Part shown: positions 44,705 to 54,200 of the stretch, one piece after another
Layout: every line of letters starts with the position of its first letter
How positions within the stretch are numbered: the stretch's first letter is position 1
From: Chromatiales bacterium (ex Bugula neritina AB1)
Lineage (GTDB): Bacteria > Pseudomonadota > Gammaproteobacteria > Granulosicoccales > Granulosicoccaceae
Reading direction: 5' to 3'
Assembly (NCBI GenBank): GCA_001730015.1
Contig: MDLA01000192.1
Location: 1 to 64,000 of the forward strand
DNA length: 64,000 nt
Position numbers and translations under genes: made by a program
Notes under the pieces: generated by a model
Seen by the model: the letters and a program-made list of their open reading frames with translations, nothing else
The model's database searches: none
Told to the model about the DNA's origin: nothing

Positions 44705-46216
44705 TTAGAGATTAATTTGCTTTTTTGGTATGCGATAAGACCGTTCTACTTCTTCGCCATCGTAAGAAAACAAGTAGACATCAAAACCCCACAATCTATA
44801 CAGGTGCTTCAGGACTTCTTCTGTGTCATCGCTTAGTGGTTTTCGGGTATTTTGCTGGTGACGCAATGTCAGAGAGCGATCACCACGTACATCGATCTCA
44901 TAGATTTGAATATCGGGTTCCTGCGTACTTAGATTATAGTGCTGTGCCAGTGCTTCGCGCACCTGGCGGTAACCTTCTTCATTGTGAATGGCATTTACAT
45001 CTATAGTGTCTGAGTTATCGTCATCGATGATACAGAAAAGATGAAAGTCCCGAATTACCCTGGGTGATAAATACTGCTGAATGAAGCTCTCGTCTTTAAA
45101 ATTCTCCATGGCAAAATGCATGCTGTCCAGCCAGTCTGAACCCGCCATCTGAGGAAACCAGCGTTTGTCTTCATCGGTTGGATCTTCGCAGATTCTCTTA
45201 ATATCCCGCATCATGGCAAAGCCAAGCGCATAGGGATTTATTCCAGAAAAATGCGGACTGTCAAAATCAGGCTGTGCCACCACGCTACTGTGGGAATGAA
45301 GAAACTCCATCATGAAGCCATCATCGACCAGACCTTCGTCAAAGAGATCATTCAACAACGTGTAGTGCCAGAAGGTTGCCCACCCCTCATTCATTACCTG
45401 AGTTTGCCGCTGCGGATAAAAATACTGCGCTATTTTTCGTACAATCCGCACAATCTCCCGCTGCCAGGGTTCTAGAAGTGGAGCATTTTTTTCAATAAAA
45501 TACAGCAGATTTTCCTGAGGCTCTTCCGGAAATCTGGGCGTGCTTTCAGTATTGTTGTTATTGCTTCTGAGAGGAATGGTTCGCCACAGATCATTGACCT
45601 GTTGTTGAATATACTCTTCCCGCTCTTGTTGTCTGGCCAATTCCTCAGCGGCCGATATAGGATAAGGCCGCTTGTAGCGGTCAGTGCCATAGTGCATCAG
45701 TGCATGACAGGAATCCAGTAAAGCTTCAACTTCTCCGGTTCCGTAACGCTCTTCACAACGGGATATAAAACCTCTGGCAAAAACAAAATAATCTATTATT
45801 GAATCGGCATCGGTCCAGCTTTTAAACAGATAGTTGTTTTTGAAAAACGAGTTGTGACCATAACAGGCATGCGCAATAACCAGTGCTTGCATTGTCATAG
45901 TGTTTTCTTCCATAAGATACGCAATACACGGATTACTGTTAATCACGATCTCGTACGCGAGCCCCATCTGCCCGCGCTTGTAATCTCGCTCAACATTCAG
46001 AAATTGCTTTCCGTAAGACCAGTGGTTGTATCCGATCGGCATGCCAACAGAGGCATAGGCATCCATCATCTGATCAGAGCGAATTATCTCGATCTGATTC
46101 GGATAGGTATCGAGCCGATACTTACCGGCTATACGGGCAATTTGGCGATCGTAGCTTTCGATGAGCTCAAAAGTCCAGTCTGACCCGGTCGATAGTAATT
46201 TTTCACTCATATGCAA
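44705..46216 (-). CDS. SpoVR family protein (YcgB)
   Basis: 503 residues, full-length SpoVR/YcgB. Typical pieces: GMPIGYNHWSYGKQFLNVE, NPCIAYLMEENTMTMQALVI, HACYGHNSFFKNNYLF, NEGWATFWHY, and GINPYALGFAMMRDIKR. No activity is established. Third gene of the prkA-yeaH-spoVR set; 28 bp after yeaH. Confidence 0.95.
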   Translation of the reverse strand: MHMSEKLLSTGSDWTFELIESYDRQIARIAGKYRLDTYPNQIEIIRSDQMMDAYASVGMPIGYNHWSYGKQFLNVERDYKRGQMGLAYEIVINSNPCIAYLMEENTMTMQALVIAHACYGHNSFFKNNYLFKSWTDADSIIDYFVFARGFISRCEERYGTGEVEALLDSCHALMHYGTDRYKRPYPISAAEELARQQEREEYIQQQVNDLWRTIPLRSNNNNTESTPRFPEEPQENLLYFIEKNAPLLEPWQREIVRIVRKIAQYFYPQRQTQVMNEGWATFWHYTLLNDLFDEGLVDDGFMMEFLHSHSSVVAQPDFDSPHFSGINPYALGFAMMRDIKRICEDPTDEDKRWFPQMAGSDWLDSMHFAMENFKDESFIQQYLSPRVIRDFHLFCIIDDDNSDTIDVNAIHNEEGYRQVREALAQHYNLSTQEPDIQIYEIDVRGDRSLTLRHQQNTRKPLSDDTEEVLKHLYRLWGFDVYLFSYDGEEVERSYRIPKKQINL

Positions 46217-46243
46217 CAGCTCAACCTGCAGCCCGATTTTCGA

Positions 46244-47530
46244 TCATCTGGAAAACTGTGCCACACCGGCTACAGAATCCCGACAAAACAAATCACGAAA
46301 CACAGGATAAATATCGGCATAGTCCGAAATGCCTCGCATAGCAAATACATTCCCCTGACTGTCTGCCAGTTTTTCATAATATTGCCATAACTCCTGGTGA
46401 CCACGATCAGTTATCTCAAGGTAACAATAGTATTGCAGTACAGGGAGTAATTTTTCTTCCAGCAACTGATGACAAATGGGAGAGTCGTTGGTCCAGTTAT
46501 CGCCATCAGATGCCTGCGCGCCATAGATGTTCCATTCTTCCACCGAGAACCTGTCTGCAATGATCTCCTGCATCAACTTTAATGCGCTCGACACCACTGT
46601 ACCGCCCGTCTCGCGGGAATAGAAAAACTCGTTCTCTTCGACCTCTTTCGCTGTCGAATGATGGCGAATAAACACCACTTCAGTGTGACGGTAGTTTCGC
46701 TGTAAAAACAGGTACAGCAGAATAAAAAATCGCTTGGCTATATCTTTGGTGCGCTGATCCATTGATCCGGAAACATCCATCAGGCAGAACATAACCGCCT
46801 TGGAACTGGGCTGGGGTTCCTTTTTGTTCACATTGAACTTGAGATCGAAATCATCAATATAGGGAATACTTGCAAGCCTCTTATCCAGCGCTTCCAGTTC
46901 TTCTTGTAACTCCAGCCGGGAGGACTCTTCAATAGAATCCTGTGTATCCAGAATGGCAAGGATCTCTTTTCGCCTGCGTTTTTTCCTGCCTCCCATAGCA
47001 ATCCTGCGAGCGTACGCACTACGCATGGTTCGGACAACATTCATCTGGTTCGGCGTACCTTCTTCGCTAATTCCGGCTTTTACAATGTTAAAGTTCTCTA
47101 TAGAGGTAAGTTGCCGCTTTATAAGATTAGGTAATTCAAGATCCTCAAACATAAATTCCAGAAATTCACTCTGTGTTATCTGGAAAACGAATTCATCCAT
47201 GCCTTCACCTGAATCACTCGCCTGCCCCTTGCCTGGCCCGCCACCCGATTGAGCATCCGGGCGTTTGATTCTGTCACCAGGCTGAAACTCTTTATTCCCG
47301 GGCAGCACCCGCGCTCTGTATCCCCCCGGGGCGTGACGAAACGACGGTTCACTGATATCCCCCTGCGGAATACTGATACTCTCTCCACGCTCCATGTCCA
47401 TAATACTGCGACTACTCACTGCATCAGATACCGCTTTTTTAATGTGCTTCCTGTATCGTCTTATAAAGCGCTGGCGATTAACGGCACTTTTATCTTTACT
47501 GTTTAATCGGCGATCAATAATGTAGCTCAT
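46244..47530 (-). CDS. yeaH: DUF444 family protein YeaH/YhbH
   Basis: About 428 residues beginning MSYIIDRRLNSKDKSAVNRQ (the conserved start); a frame with 17 extra residues exists upstream. A long charged N-terminal half precedes a von Willebrand-A-like core with the MIDAS-type CLMDVSGSMD and GTVVSSAL. In enterics yeaG-yeaH are sigma-S/nitrogen-stress genes. 70 bp after prkA and 28 bp before spoVR. Confidence 0.93.
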   Translation of the reverse strand: MSYIIDRRLNSKDKSAVNRQRFIRRYRKHIKKAVSDAVSSRSIMDMERGESISIPQGDISEPSFRHAPGGYRARVLPGNKEFQPGDRIKRPDAQSGGGPGKGQASDSGEGMDEFVFQITQSEFLEFMFEDLELPNLIKRQLTSIENFNIVKAGISEEGTPNQMNVVRTMRSAYARRIAMGGRKKRRRKEILAILDTQDSIEESSRLELQEELEALDKRLASIPYIDDFDLKFNVNKKEPQPSSKAVMFCLMDVSGSMDQRTKDIAKRFFILLYLFLQRNYRHTEVVFIRHHSTAKEVEENEFFYSRETGGTVVSSALKLMQEIIADRFSVEEWNIYGAQASDGDNWTNDSPICHQLLEEKLLPVLQYYCYLEITDRGHQELWQYYEKLADSQGNVFAMRGISDYADIYPVFRDLFCRDSVAGVAQFSR

Positions 47531-47600
47531 GATAGGCTCCGAATTAAAACGGTCCGCTGGCCGCAACAAGCCATGCTGCATGTGCTTTCAGAGCACATCT

Positions 47601-49523
47601 CTATTGTGATTTTCGAACACGCAGATACCACTCGGCCAGTAAACGCACCTGCTTTTCGGTATACCCGCGTTGTACCATTCGCTTGACAAATTCATCATGT
47701 TTTTTCTGTTCGTCGCCAGAGCTTTTGGTATTAAAAGAAATTACCGGCAATAAATCCTCTGTGCTGGAGAACATTTTCTTTTCTATAATTGAACGCAGTT
47801 TTTCATAGCTTGTCCAGACTGGATTATTCCCCTGATTGTTGGCACGGGCACGCAGAACAAAATTGACAATTTCATTGCGAAAATCTTTGGGGTTGCTGAT
47901 TCCAGCGGCTTTCTCTATTTTCTCCAGCTCTTCATTGAGGGAGCCTCGATCAAACATTTCACCGGTTTCCGGATCACGGTATTCCTGATCCTGAATCCAG
48001 AAATCAGCATAAGTAACGTAGCGATCAAAAAGATTCTGACCATATTCAGAATAGGATTCAAGATAGGCCGTCTGGATTTCTTTACCAATAAAGTCGATAT
48101 ATTTAGGCGCCAGATACTCCTTGATATGCGCCATGTAGCGATCTCTGATTTCCTCAGGGAATTGTTCCTTTTCAATTTGTTGCTCAAGAACGTACAGAAG
48201 ATGCACCGGATTCGCAGCAACTTCGGTCGAATCGAAATTAAATACCTTAGAAAGAATCTTAAAAGCAAATCGGGTTGACAGACCGTTCATTCCTTCATCT
48301 ACACCTGCAGTATCTCTGTACTCCTGTATCGATTTCGCTTTAGGGTCTGTGTCCTTTAGATTTTCACCGTCATAGACCCGCAATTTGGAATACAAGCTGG
48401 AATTCTCGGTTTCCTTCAACCGCGAAAGGGAAATAAACTGAGCCAGCATCTTCAGTGTATCCGGCGCACAGTGCGCACTGTGGAGTGAACTGTTCTGCAG
48501 CAGCTTCTCGTAGATCCTTATCTCTTCAGAAACCCGCAGACAGTAAGGCACCTTAACGATGAAAACCCGATCAATAAATGCCTCATTGTTTTTATTATTT
48601 TTAAAGGTTTGCCATTCAGACTCATTGGAATGAGCCATTATCACTCCGTCATAAGGTATAGCGCCTATGCTTTCAGTACCGTTGTAGTTTCCTTCCTGTG
48701 TTGCAGTGAGTAGCGGATGCAGAACCTTTATAGGTGCTTTGAACATTTCTACGAATTCCATGAGCCCCTGATTAGCCAGACAGAGCGCACCTGAATAGCT
48801 ATACGCATCAGAATCATTTTGTGGATAATCTTCAAGTTTACGAATATCTACCTTACCCACCAGTGCCGAGATATCCTGATTATTCTCATCCCCCGGTTCA
48901 GTCTTGGAGATACTTATCTGATCCAGAATAGACGGGTAACATTTAACAACAGTAAACTGACTGATATCTCCACCGTATTCGTGCAGCCGTTTAACAGCCC
49001 ATGGTGACATAATCGTTTGTACATAGCGAAGCGGGATCCCATAATCTTCTTCAAGTATTTTTCCGTCTTCCTTGGGATCAAACAAACCCAGTGGCGATTC
49101 ATTAACCGGCGATCCCTTGAGACAATAAATGGGTTGCTCCTGAATAAGCATCTTGAGTCTTTCAGCCAGTGATGACTTGCCCCCACCGACAGGACCAAGC
49201 AAATATAAAATTTGCTTGCGCTCTTCTAACCCCTGTGCTGCATGCCTGAAATACGAGACAATGCTCTCAATGGCCTCCTCCATACCGAAAAATTCAGAAA
49301 ATGCCGGATAGCGTTTGATCACCTTGTTGGAGAAAATCCGGCTCAATCTCGGGTCGCGGGATGTATCTATTATTTCTGGCTCTCCAATGGCCAGCAGCAT
49401 ACGTTCAGCAGCAGATGCATAAATCGCTGGATTTTCTCTGCACAATTGAAGATATTCCGACAGAGTAAATTCTTCCTGCTTTTTTAGTTCATATCGCGAT
49501 TGATAGTGATTGAATATGCTCAT
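47601..49523 (-). CDS. prkA: PrkA/YeaG-family serine protein kinase
   Basis: 640 residues. PrkA AAA-like ATPase domain with P-loop LGPVGGGKSSLAERL near residue 111 and the conserved FDPKEDGKILEEDYGIP, GVIMAHSNESEWQTF and RVFIVKVPYCLR; the C-terminal kinase part has STRFAFKILSKVFNF. Related to E. coli YeaG and Bacillus PrkA. Starts the operon yeaG-yeaH-spoVR, which is tied to stationary phase and stress in other species. Confidence 0.95.
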   Translation of the reverse strand: MSIFNHYQSRYELKKQEEFTLSEYLQLCRENPAIYASAAERMLLAIGEPEIIDTSRDPRLSRIFSNKVIKRYPAFSEFFGMEEAIESIVSYFRHAAQGLEERKQILYLLGPVGGGKSSLAERLKMLIQEQPIYCLKGSPVNESPLGLFDPKEDGKILEEDYGIPLRYVQTIMSPWAVKRLHEYGGDISQFTVVKCYPSILDQISISKTEPGDENNQDISALVGKVDIRKLEDYPQNDSDAYSYSGALCLANQGLMEFVEMFKAPIKVLHPLLTATQEGNYNGTESIGAIPYDGVIMAHSNESEWQTFKNNKNNEAFIDRVFIVKVPYCLRVSEEIRIYEKLLQNSSLHSAHCAPDTLKMLAQFISLSRLKETENSSLYSKLRVYDGENLKDTDPKAKSIQEYRDTAGVDEGMNGLSTRFAFKILSKVFNFDSTEVAANPVHLLYVLEQQIEKEQFPEEIRDRYMAHIKEYLAPKYIDFIGKEIQTAYLESYSEYGQNLFDRYVTYADFWIQDQEYRDPETGEMFDRGSLNEELEKIEKAAGISNPKDFRNEIVNFVLRARANNQGNNPVWTSYEKLRSIIEKKMFSSTEDLLPVISFNTKSSGDEQKKHDEFVKRMVQRGYTEKQVRLLAEWYLRVRKSQ

Positions 49524-49711
49524 TTTGCACAGCCTCTAGCTGACGGGAATTCCAACGTTACTCTCCAGTTGAGACAGGTACCCTGAGCTTTAATTCATAC
49601 CTGTGCTTCGCCATTTTGATCGGTTGAATGCTCATACGATGTATTGTCCAACTTATCAGCGCGCCGGTGTACGCCGACTGATATTATCGGAAAATATAAA
49701 AATAGAGCCAT

Positions 49712-49730
49712 ACGGTACTATTTTTACCGT
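49712..49730. promoter_or_regulatory. Inverted repeat upstream of the prkA operon
   Basis: ACGGTA (49712-49717) and TACCGT (49725-49730) form a perfect 6-bp inverted repeat with a 7-nt AT-rich spacer in the 273-bp gap between prkA and the aminopeptidase gene, both on the minus strand. It lies about 190 bp before prkA and just downstream of the aminopeptidase stop. Could be an operator or a weak terminator; no U-tract on the minus strand. Confidence 0.35.
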
Positions 49731-49796
49731 AACGATTATCAATTCCATTGCTCATAAAGTAACAGCGTATAGAACTTATTCGCTTTTGTGCACCGG

Positions 49797-50891
49797 TTAT
49801 CGGTAAACGGTTTTTTTCGCTCTGGAAAGCAGTTCCTGCAGCGATTCCTTACGTTTCTCAGGTTTCATTTCTGCAAGCGCTTCAGCCGCCGCGTAGAATT
49901 TTTCAAAGTTGCTGTCCGAGTCTTCAAAAAGCACCTGAAAGGCCGGTACGTAGTCGTTGTAAGTCGAAACCGATACTAGTCGCGCGTTATTGAGATCCCG
50001 GTTAAACCAGGCATCGTAGCCACCATATCCACCCCAATCAGCTTTAAGCTTCTCATACTCAACCAGCAATAGTTTAAATCGTTGCTTTTTCTTGTCCCGC
50101 ATCACCTCCTGGGGCAAATCAGAGAGATATAAATCCACCAGGTCTGCACGAGTTGCACTCAGAAGCTGAATAAACTGATGTTGTCTCTGGCGGCGCAATT
50201 GTAAATCAGCACTTGCAGATTGATTATTTTTCCCTTGCACCTTCTGCCAAAGGCTCATACCGGCTGTTTCTACGAAGGTCGCAAACGACTCATTAAATTT
50301 ACTGTCATCCGTCACATACAGCTGCTGATGAGCCAGCTCATGAAACAATAGAGAAGTCACGGAGGAATCACTCCGATTAAGCATAGTGTTTAGCAGTGGA
50401 TCCTCGAACCAGCCCAGGGTTGAATAGGCTGTCGCACCATCAACAGTAACATCGAGACCTTCTTGCACTAATCTGTCGGCATATTCTTTTGCATCTTCCT
50501 CAGCGTAATAACCACGGTATGACACACAACCGGCAATAGGAAAACACCAGTTCCTGGGTTTAAACGAAAATTCTTCTGCGGCAACCACATTCCAGGTAAC
50601 ATAATTCTGGCGGGTGTCGTAAAAACTGGTGTAACTATCATTGTCCGGCAGACCAAGCTCAACTATTGCAAATTCCCGTGCCTGCTGCGCTACGACAATC
50701 TTCTGCCTGATAAAATCGTCGGTCGCAGGATCAGCAACTATTTTTGCCAACGGCTTTTTCCCGACCACAATCTTCATGTGGCCAGTCACAATTTGCGAGT
50801 AATAGCTCACCGTACTGCAGCCACTAAGCAGGCAGACAGCAAAAATCGGCAGAATAAATTTAACTATCAATAATCTGACCTTTAAACACAT
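49797..50891 (-). CDS. Predicted lipoprotein aminopeptidase (PF10023-like)
   Basis: About 364 residues from ATG 50891 (MCLKVRLLIV); an earlier start at 50921 adds 10 residues. Signal helix with lipobox LLSGC, then STVSYYSQIVTGHMKIV, the ETPEL-like region, and the zinc motif LFHELAHQQLYVTDDSKFNE with a downstream Glu in NESFATFVE. This is the predicted aminopeptidase family found in gammaproteobacteria. Lies upstream of prkA on the same strand, but 273 bp apart. Confidence 0.85.
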   Translation of the reverse strand: MCLKVRLLIVKFILPIFAVCLLSGCSTVSYYSQIVTGHMKIVVGKKPLAKIVADPATDDFIRQKIVVAQQAREFAIVELGLPDNDSYTSFYDTRQNYVTWNVVAAEEFSFKPRNWCFPIAGCVSYRGYYAEEDAKEYADRLVQEGLDVTVDGATAYSTLGWFEDPLLNTMLNRSDSSVTSLLFHELAHQQLYVTDDSKFNESFATFVETAGMSLWQKVQGKNNQSASADLQLRRQRQHQFIQLLSATRADLVDLYLSDLPQEVMRDKKKQRFKLLLVEYEKLKADWGGYGGYDAWFNRDLNNARLVSVSTYNDYVPAFQVLFEDSDSNFEKFYAAAEALAEMKPEKRKESLQELLSRAKKTVYR

Positions 50892-51072
50892 ACTTAAATT
50901 TTGTTCGATTACCAGCGGCACGACAGTTTATGAATTTCATTGCAAGGTTTGCCACCCCAGTCCACCACCGCGTTGTTTTTCAAATTCGCAAGCAATCACC
51001 TACTGAATTTAGTTCAATTGCGTTTACCGTGCCGGTAATGTTCCGCATACCGTTGAGCTGCCCGCTTATTAA

Positions 51073-51687
51073 TCACCCAGGACGCAACTCAAAAATCTCT
51101 CTATCTCGCAGGGGACTCTTACGCGGGAAATGTGCGCGTAAAAAATCCATTTGATCTGCCAGTACCCGCCTGCCTTTTAAGTAGATGTATTCAGCATGCG
51201 TCGGGCGAAACGGTATCGCCAGTAGCTGCATTCCAGCCTGCTCCGGCGTCCACCCAGCTTTGTGATTATTGCAACGCTTGCAGGCAGTTACAACATTCTG
51301 CCAGTGATCAGCGCCACCCTGGGAAATAGGAGTTACGTGATCGCGTGATAACTCGGATGTAGTAAAGCGCTGGCCACAATAGAGACAGATTTGCGCATCA
51401 CGTTTAAACAGTGTCCGGTTACTGAGCGGCGGTATATAGTTTTTCGTCAGTGTTTTATTAGTACCATGCGTTGCCAGGATCGCGCTGACTTCAAGCTTGC
51501 TACGCAATCCGGATTGTGCATTTATACCTCCTCGCAGGGTATAAATGCGGCTACCGAGGCTATAAGCCACACGTCCGGCATGGTGAAAACGCACCGCTTC
51601 CTGATAGTTAATCCACTCCAGTGGCATACCAGAGGCATCAGTACGTAGAACTTGTTGGGTTAGATCGGGCAAAACGCAACCCCCCAT
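51073..51687 (-). CDS. HNH endonuclease
   Basis: 204 residues. The HNH core with two zinc-knuckle pairs is in the C-terminal half: CLYCGQRF, SRDHVTPISQGGADHW (catalytic His after Asp), NVVTACKRCNNHKAGWTP. The N-terminal half (VLRTDASGMPLEWINYQEAV) is the usual partner region of this chromosomal HNH family. No restriction or phage neighbours. Role unknown, probably DNA nuclease. Confidence 0.85.
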   Translation of the reverse strand: MGGCVLPDLTQQVLRTDASGMPLEWINYQEAVRFHHAGRVAYSLGSRIYTLRGGINAQSGLRSKLEVSAILATHGTNKTLTKNYIPPLSNRTLFKRDAQICLYCGQRFTTSELSRDHVTPISQGGADHWQNVVTACKRCNNHKAGWTPEQAGMQLLAIPFRPTHAEYIYLKGRRVLADQMDFLRAHFPRKSPLRDREIFELRPG

Positions 51688-51756
51688 TGTGCAATGTTCT
51701 GTTAGTAGAACCCCTCAGCCGGTAAAAAGCAATTCGCTGTCGTGATTCACCGGGCA

Positions 51757-52893
51757 TCAAGGCTGGTAAATTTCCGCCTCGGGATCAAAAGCCAGCCAGG
51801 CAAACGCAAAATGCACCCCGCTATCCAGTTGCGTTAACCGTTCGCCTGCTAGCGGACCCGCTGTGGCATAGCCAAGCACATTCCAGCTTGATTCAGTCTG
51901 CTCGTCCACGGCAACTCCGTCTTTCAGTATAAAGGTGAGCTTCCGGCTATTGTGAACAGCATCATAAATTGCCGTGGTCGGTATCGCTCGCGAATCGCTG
52001 ATTTTCCGTTTATCCAGAGCCGAGGCGGCTGTTGCAAATGAAAACACCGCCACTGATCGGTTGTCAAAGCGCGTATTGAGGACCGTTTGATCTGCCAGAG
52101 CAGACAACCCGAACAACAGCGTTTTATCGCCCGAACGCAGGCTTAACACCCGCTCCATTGGTGGTAACCGCTTATCGGTAACTCCGCGAAACAAAAACGG
52201 GGAGGAATTGATATTGTCGTATCCCGGATACGGGTTGCTGCCGTACTGCCGAGTGTATCCCGTTTCGCGAGACAGCACTGTACCGTTCGGATATTGCATT
52301 TTGAAGGACTCAAACGAAACAATACTCGACGGAATCTGAGCCAGCTTAACACCGTTCATTTTCCCGATTATCCCGACCCCGGTAAATTGCTGCCACCAGG
52401 ATTCTGTCTGTCGGTCATACATCACCATATCGCTGCGTCGCAAGCGCCCGGTGGTGCCGAAGTCATAAACAACGTCTTCTATTGTCCGATTGAACACGAT
52501 AGAGGCATTGCACAGAGGACAAAAAGTAACGGTTACCGGCAGATCATCTATTACGTCGTTTACAATCTCGTGCCACGTGAGAATTTGCAGCGGATACGCT
52601 TTCGCCTCACCCCCTACATCCAGTGAAATAACCGGCTCATTGAAGGCAAGCCATTCAGACGCTTCGGCAGTACTGATAAATTTTGGAGAATCTATCGATG
52701 GGATGCCATCTTTCGGCGGGCCACCGGACAATATTTCGGACACATCGATCGAGGTATTTTTGAAATCCGTAACCGGCCACTCCGAGGAGTTCGTCAACGC
52801 CGAAACCGGGGACACAGATATTACAAACAGAACAAATGCGATTATCTCAGTTCGAAAAAAAACCGCACGAAAACGATTCCCGGTAATCATCAA
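51757..52893 (-). CDS. DUF3179 domain protein, secreted
   Basis: 378 residues with a signal peptide ending SPVSA. The DUF3179 markers are present: VSLDVGGEAKAYP-like VISLDVGGEAKAYPLQILTW, HEIVNDVIDDLPVTVTFCPLC with the two Cys, NRTIEDVVYDFGTTGRLRRS, and WWQQFTGVGIIGKMNG. Function is not known for the family; exported to the periplasm. Followed by VanZ-like gene upstream on the same strand. Confidence 0.88.
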   Translation of the reverse strand: MMITGNRFRAVFFRTEIIAFVLFVISVSPVSALTNSSEWPVTDFKNTSIDVSEILSGGPPKDGIPSIDSPKFISTAEASEWLAFNEPVISLDVGGEAKAYPLQILTWHEIVNDVIDDLPVTVTFCPLCNASIVFNRTIEDVVYDFGTTGRLRRSDMVMYDRQTESWWQQFTGVGIIGKMNGVKLAQIPSSIVSFESFKMQYPNGTVLSRETGYTRQYGSNPYPGYDNINSSPFLFRGVTDKRLPPMERVLSLRSGDKTLLFGLSALADQTVLNTRFDNRSVAVFSFATAASALDKRKISDSRAIPTTAIYDAVHNSRKLTFILKDGVAVDEQTESSWNVLGYATAGPLAGERLTQLDSGVHFAFAWLAFDPEAEIYQP

Positions 52894-52929
52894 TTCAGCC
52901 CCTTGGCATCAGCAGATCTAATTTAGTTT

Positions 52930-53349
52930 TTAACCCGTGCCATTACCTCCTGGCTGCCGCCATTGTTCCAGCTTACAGAACAACTTATCAGTGCCAGCCG
53001 CCAGCAATATCAGCCCGAGTACTACCCCTACAGTGTTCGCCAGTCCGTCCATCAAATCGAACCAGCGATGTGGCAAGGCCCCTTGAGCGATTTCCATAGC
53101 CATACCGAGAGAAATAAAAGCCATTGCCAGATACAACCGACTCAGCTTCGAATGAAAAATCTGGCCGAACCAGAGCATTAAAAAGCCATAGGCAACAGCA
53201 TGGTTTATTTTGTCTCCGATGCTCGACGGTAACTGAGGCAGTGCAACTGCCGCAACTGACAAATAAATAACCAGTCCGACCCAAAAAATTCCGCCACCAA
53301 TCCAGACACCGGGCCACTTAACTCCGAAATGCCTATTCATACCGCTCAA
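52930..53349 (-). CDS. VanZ-like membrane protein
   Basis: 139 residues, about four helices. DKINHAVAYGFLMLWFGQ is the characteristic (K/R)xxHxxxY motif and GANEIAQ-like AMEIAQGALPHRWFDLMDGLANTVGV closes the domain. Family members are often next to envelope or glycan genes. 36 bp upstream of the DUF3179 gene, same strand. Confidence 0.88.
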   Translation of the reverse strand: MSGMNRHFGVKWPGVWIGGGIFWVGLVIYLSVAAVALPQLPSSIGDKINHAVAYGFLMLWFGQIFHSKLSRLYLAMAFISLGMAMEIAQGALPHRWFDLMDGLANTVGVVLGLILLAAGTDKLFCKLEQWRQPGGNGTG

Positions 53350-53389
53350 ATTACTGACAAGCTGAATTCCACTCAGTTCCAGTAAATTC

Positions 53390-53716
53390 TTACGTGAGTA
53401 TGAGCGAAATCATGACGGTAAGCGCACAGGCAGTTCCAATATGTATGAACGGTGACAACCACAGAACATGGCTGACAGGCAATTTCTGGAAATATGCATA
53501 GAGCATAACCAAACCATTAAGACCGATAATCAGCACGGTCACCAGCAGCCCGACTTCCAGCGCCTCATCACTCCATTTCAGCTTGCTTTTGCCATCAATC
53601 ACCAGTCCGACCAGCGCGTACACCAGATAGAAGCCGGTCATCACGGTCGGCGCTAACAAGCTGACAAATTGCCAGACAGGCGATACACCACCAGTTTTAA
53701 TTGCCACACTGTTCAC
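53390..53716 (-). CDS. Small hypothetical membrane protein
   Basis: 108 residues with about three or four membrane helices (LAPTVMTGFYLVYALVGLVI, VGLLVTVLIIGLNGLVMLY, WLSPFIHIGTACALTVMISL). No known family recognised. Same strand as vanZ-like and 40 bp before it. Confidence 0.6.
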   Translation of the reverse strand: MNSVAIKTGGVSPVWQFVSLLAPTVMTGFYLVYALVGLVIDGKSKLKWSDEALEVGLLVTVLIIGLNGLVMLYAYFQKLPVSHVLWLSPFIHIGTACALTVMISLILT

Positions 53717-53787
53717 TAAACTCTTCCCGATTTGTACTGTGGAGACTCATCAGATTATCATGTTCTTCCGCTTCCTGAGATAACACC

Positions 53788-54174
53788 ATGTGCTACCTGA
53801 ACCGGCTCCGAAATACGCTGATACCAATAATTATAGTAGCGGGTTCACTGCTATGCGGATTTGTCCAGGCGAATGATGCCAAAATTATAGACGCAACTAT
53901 ACAAGCCACTGGAGGCGGAAAGTATCGTATCAGTGTCACGCTGCGTCATGACGACACCGGCTGGGATCATTACGCCAACCGCTGGGATGTGCTCAACGAA
54001 AAAGGCGAATTGCTCGGCTCTCGAACACTCGCCCACCCGCATGTGAATGAGCAACCCTTCACCAGAAGCCTGACTTTAAAAATTCCCGCCGGAGTGGAAG
54101 CGGTAACCATAGTTGCCAGCGATTCAGTCCACGGTGACAACGCAGAGACATTTACACTGGCTATTCCAGAGTAG
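53788..54174 (+). CDS. Secreted hypothetical protein, beta-sandwich-like
   Basis: 128 residues with signal peptide ending CGFVQA before NDAK. Mature part KIIDATIQATGGGKYRISVT and WDHYANRWDVLNEKGELLG suggests a compact beta-sandwich as in small periplasmic FixH- or DUF-type domains. Ends AETFTLAIPE. No family assigned. The ATG at 53788 has no strong ribosome-binding site. Confidence 0.65.
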   Translation: MCYLNRLRNTLIPIIIVAGSLLCGFVQANDAKIIDATIQATGGGKYRISVTLRHDDTGWDHYANRWDVLNEKGELLGSRTLAHPHVNEQPFTRSLTLKIPAGVEAVTIVASDSVHGDNAETFTLAIPE

Positions 54175-54200
54175 CGCCCTGATTAATCTTACAAACTTCT

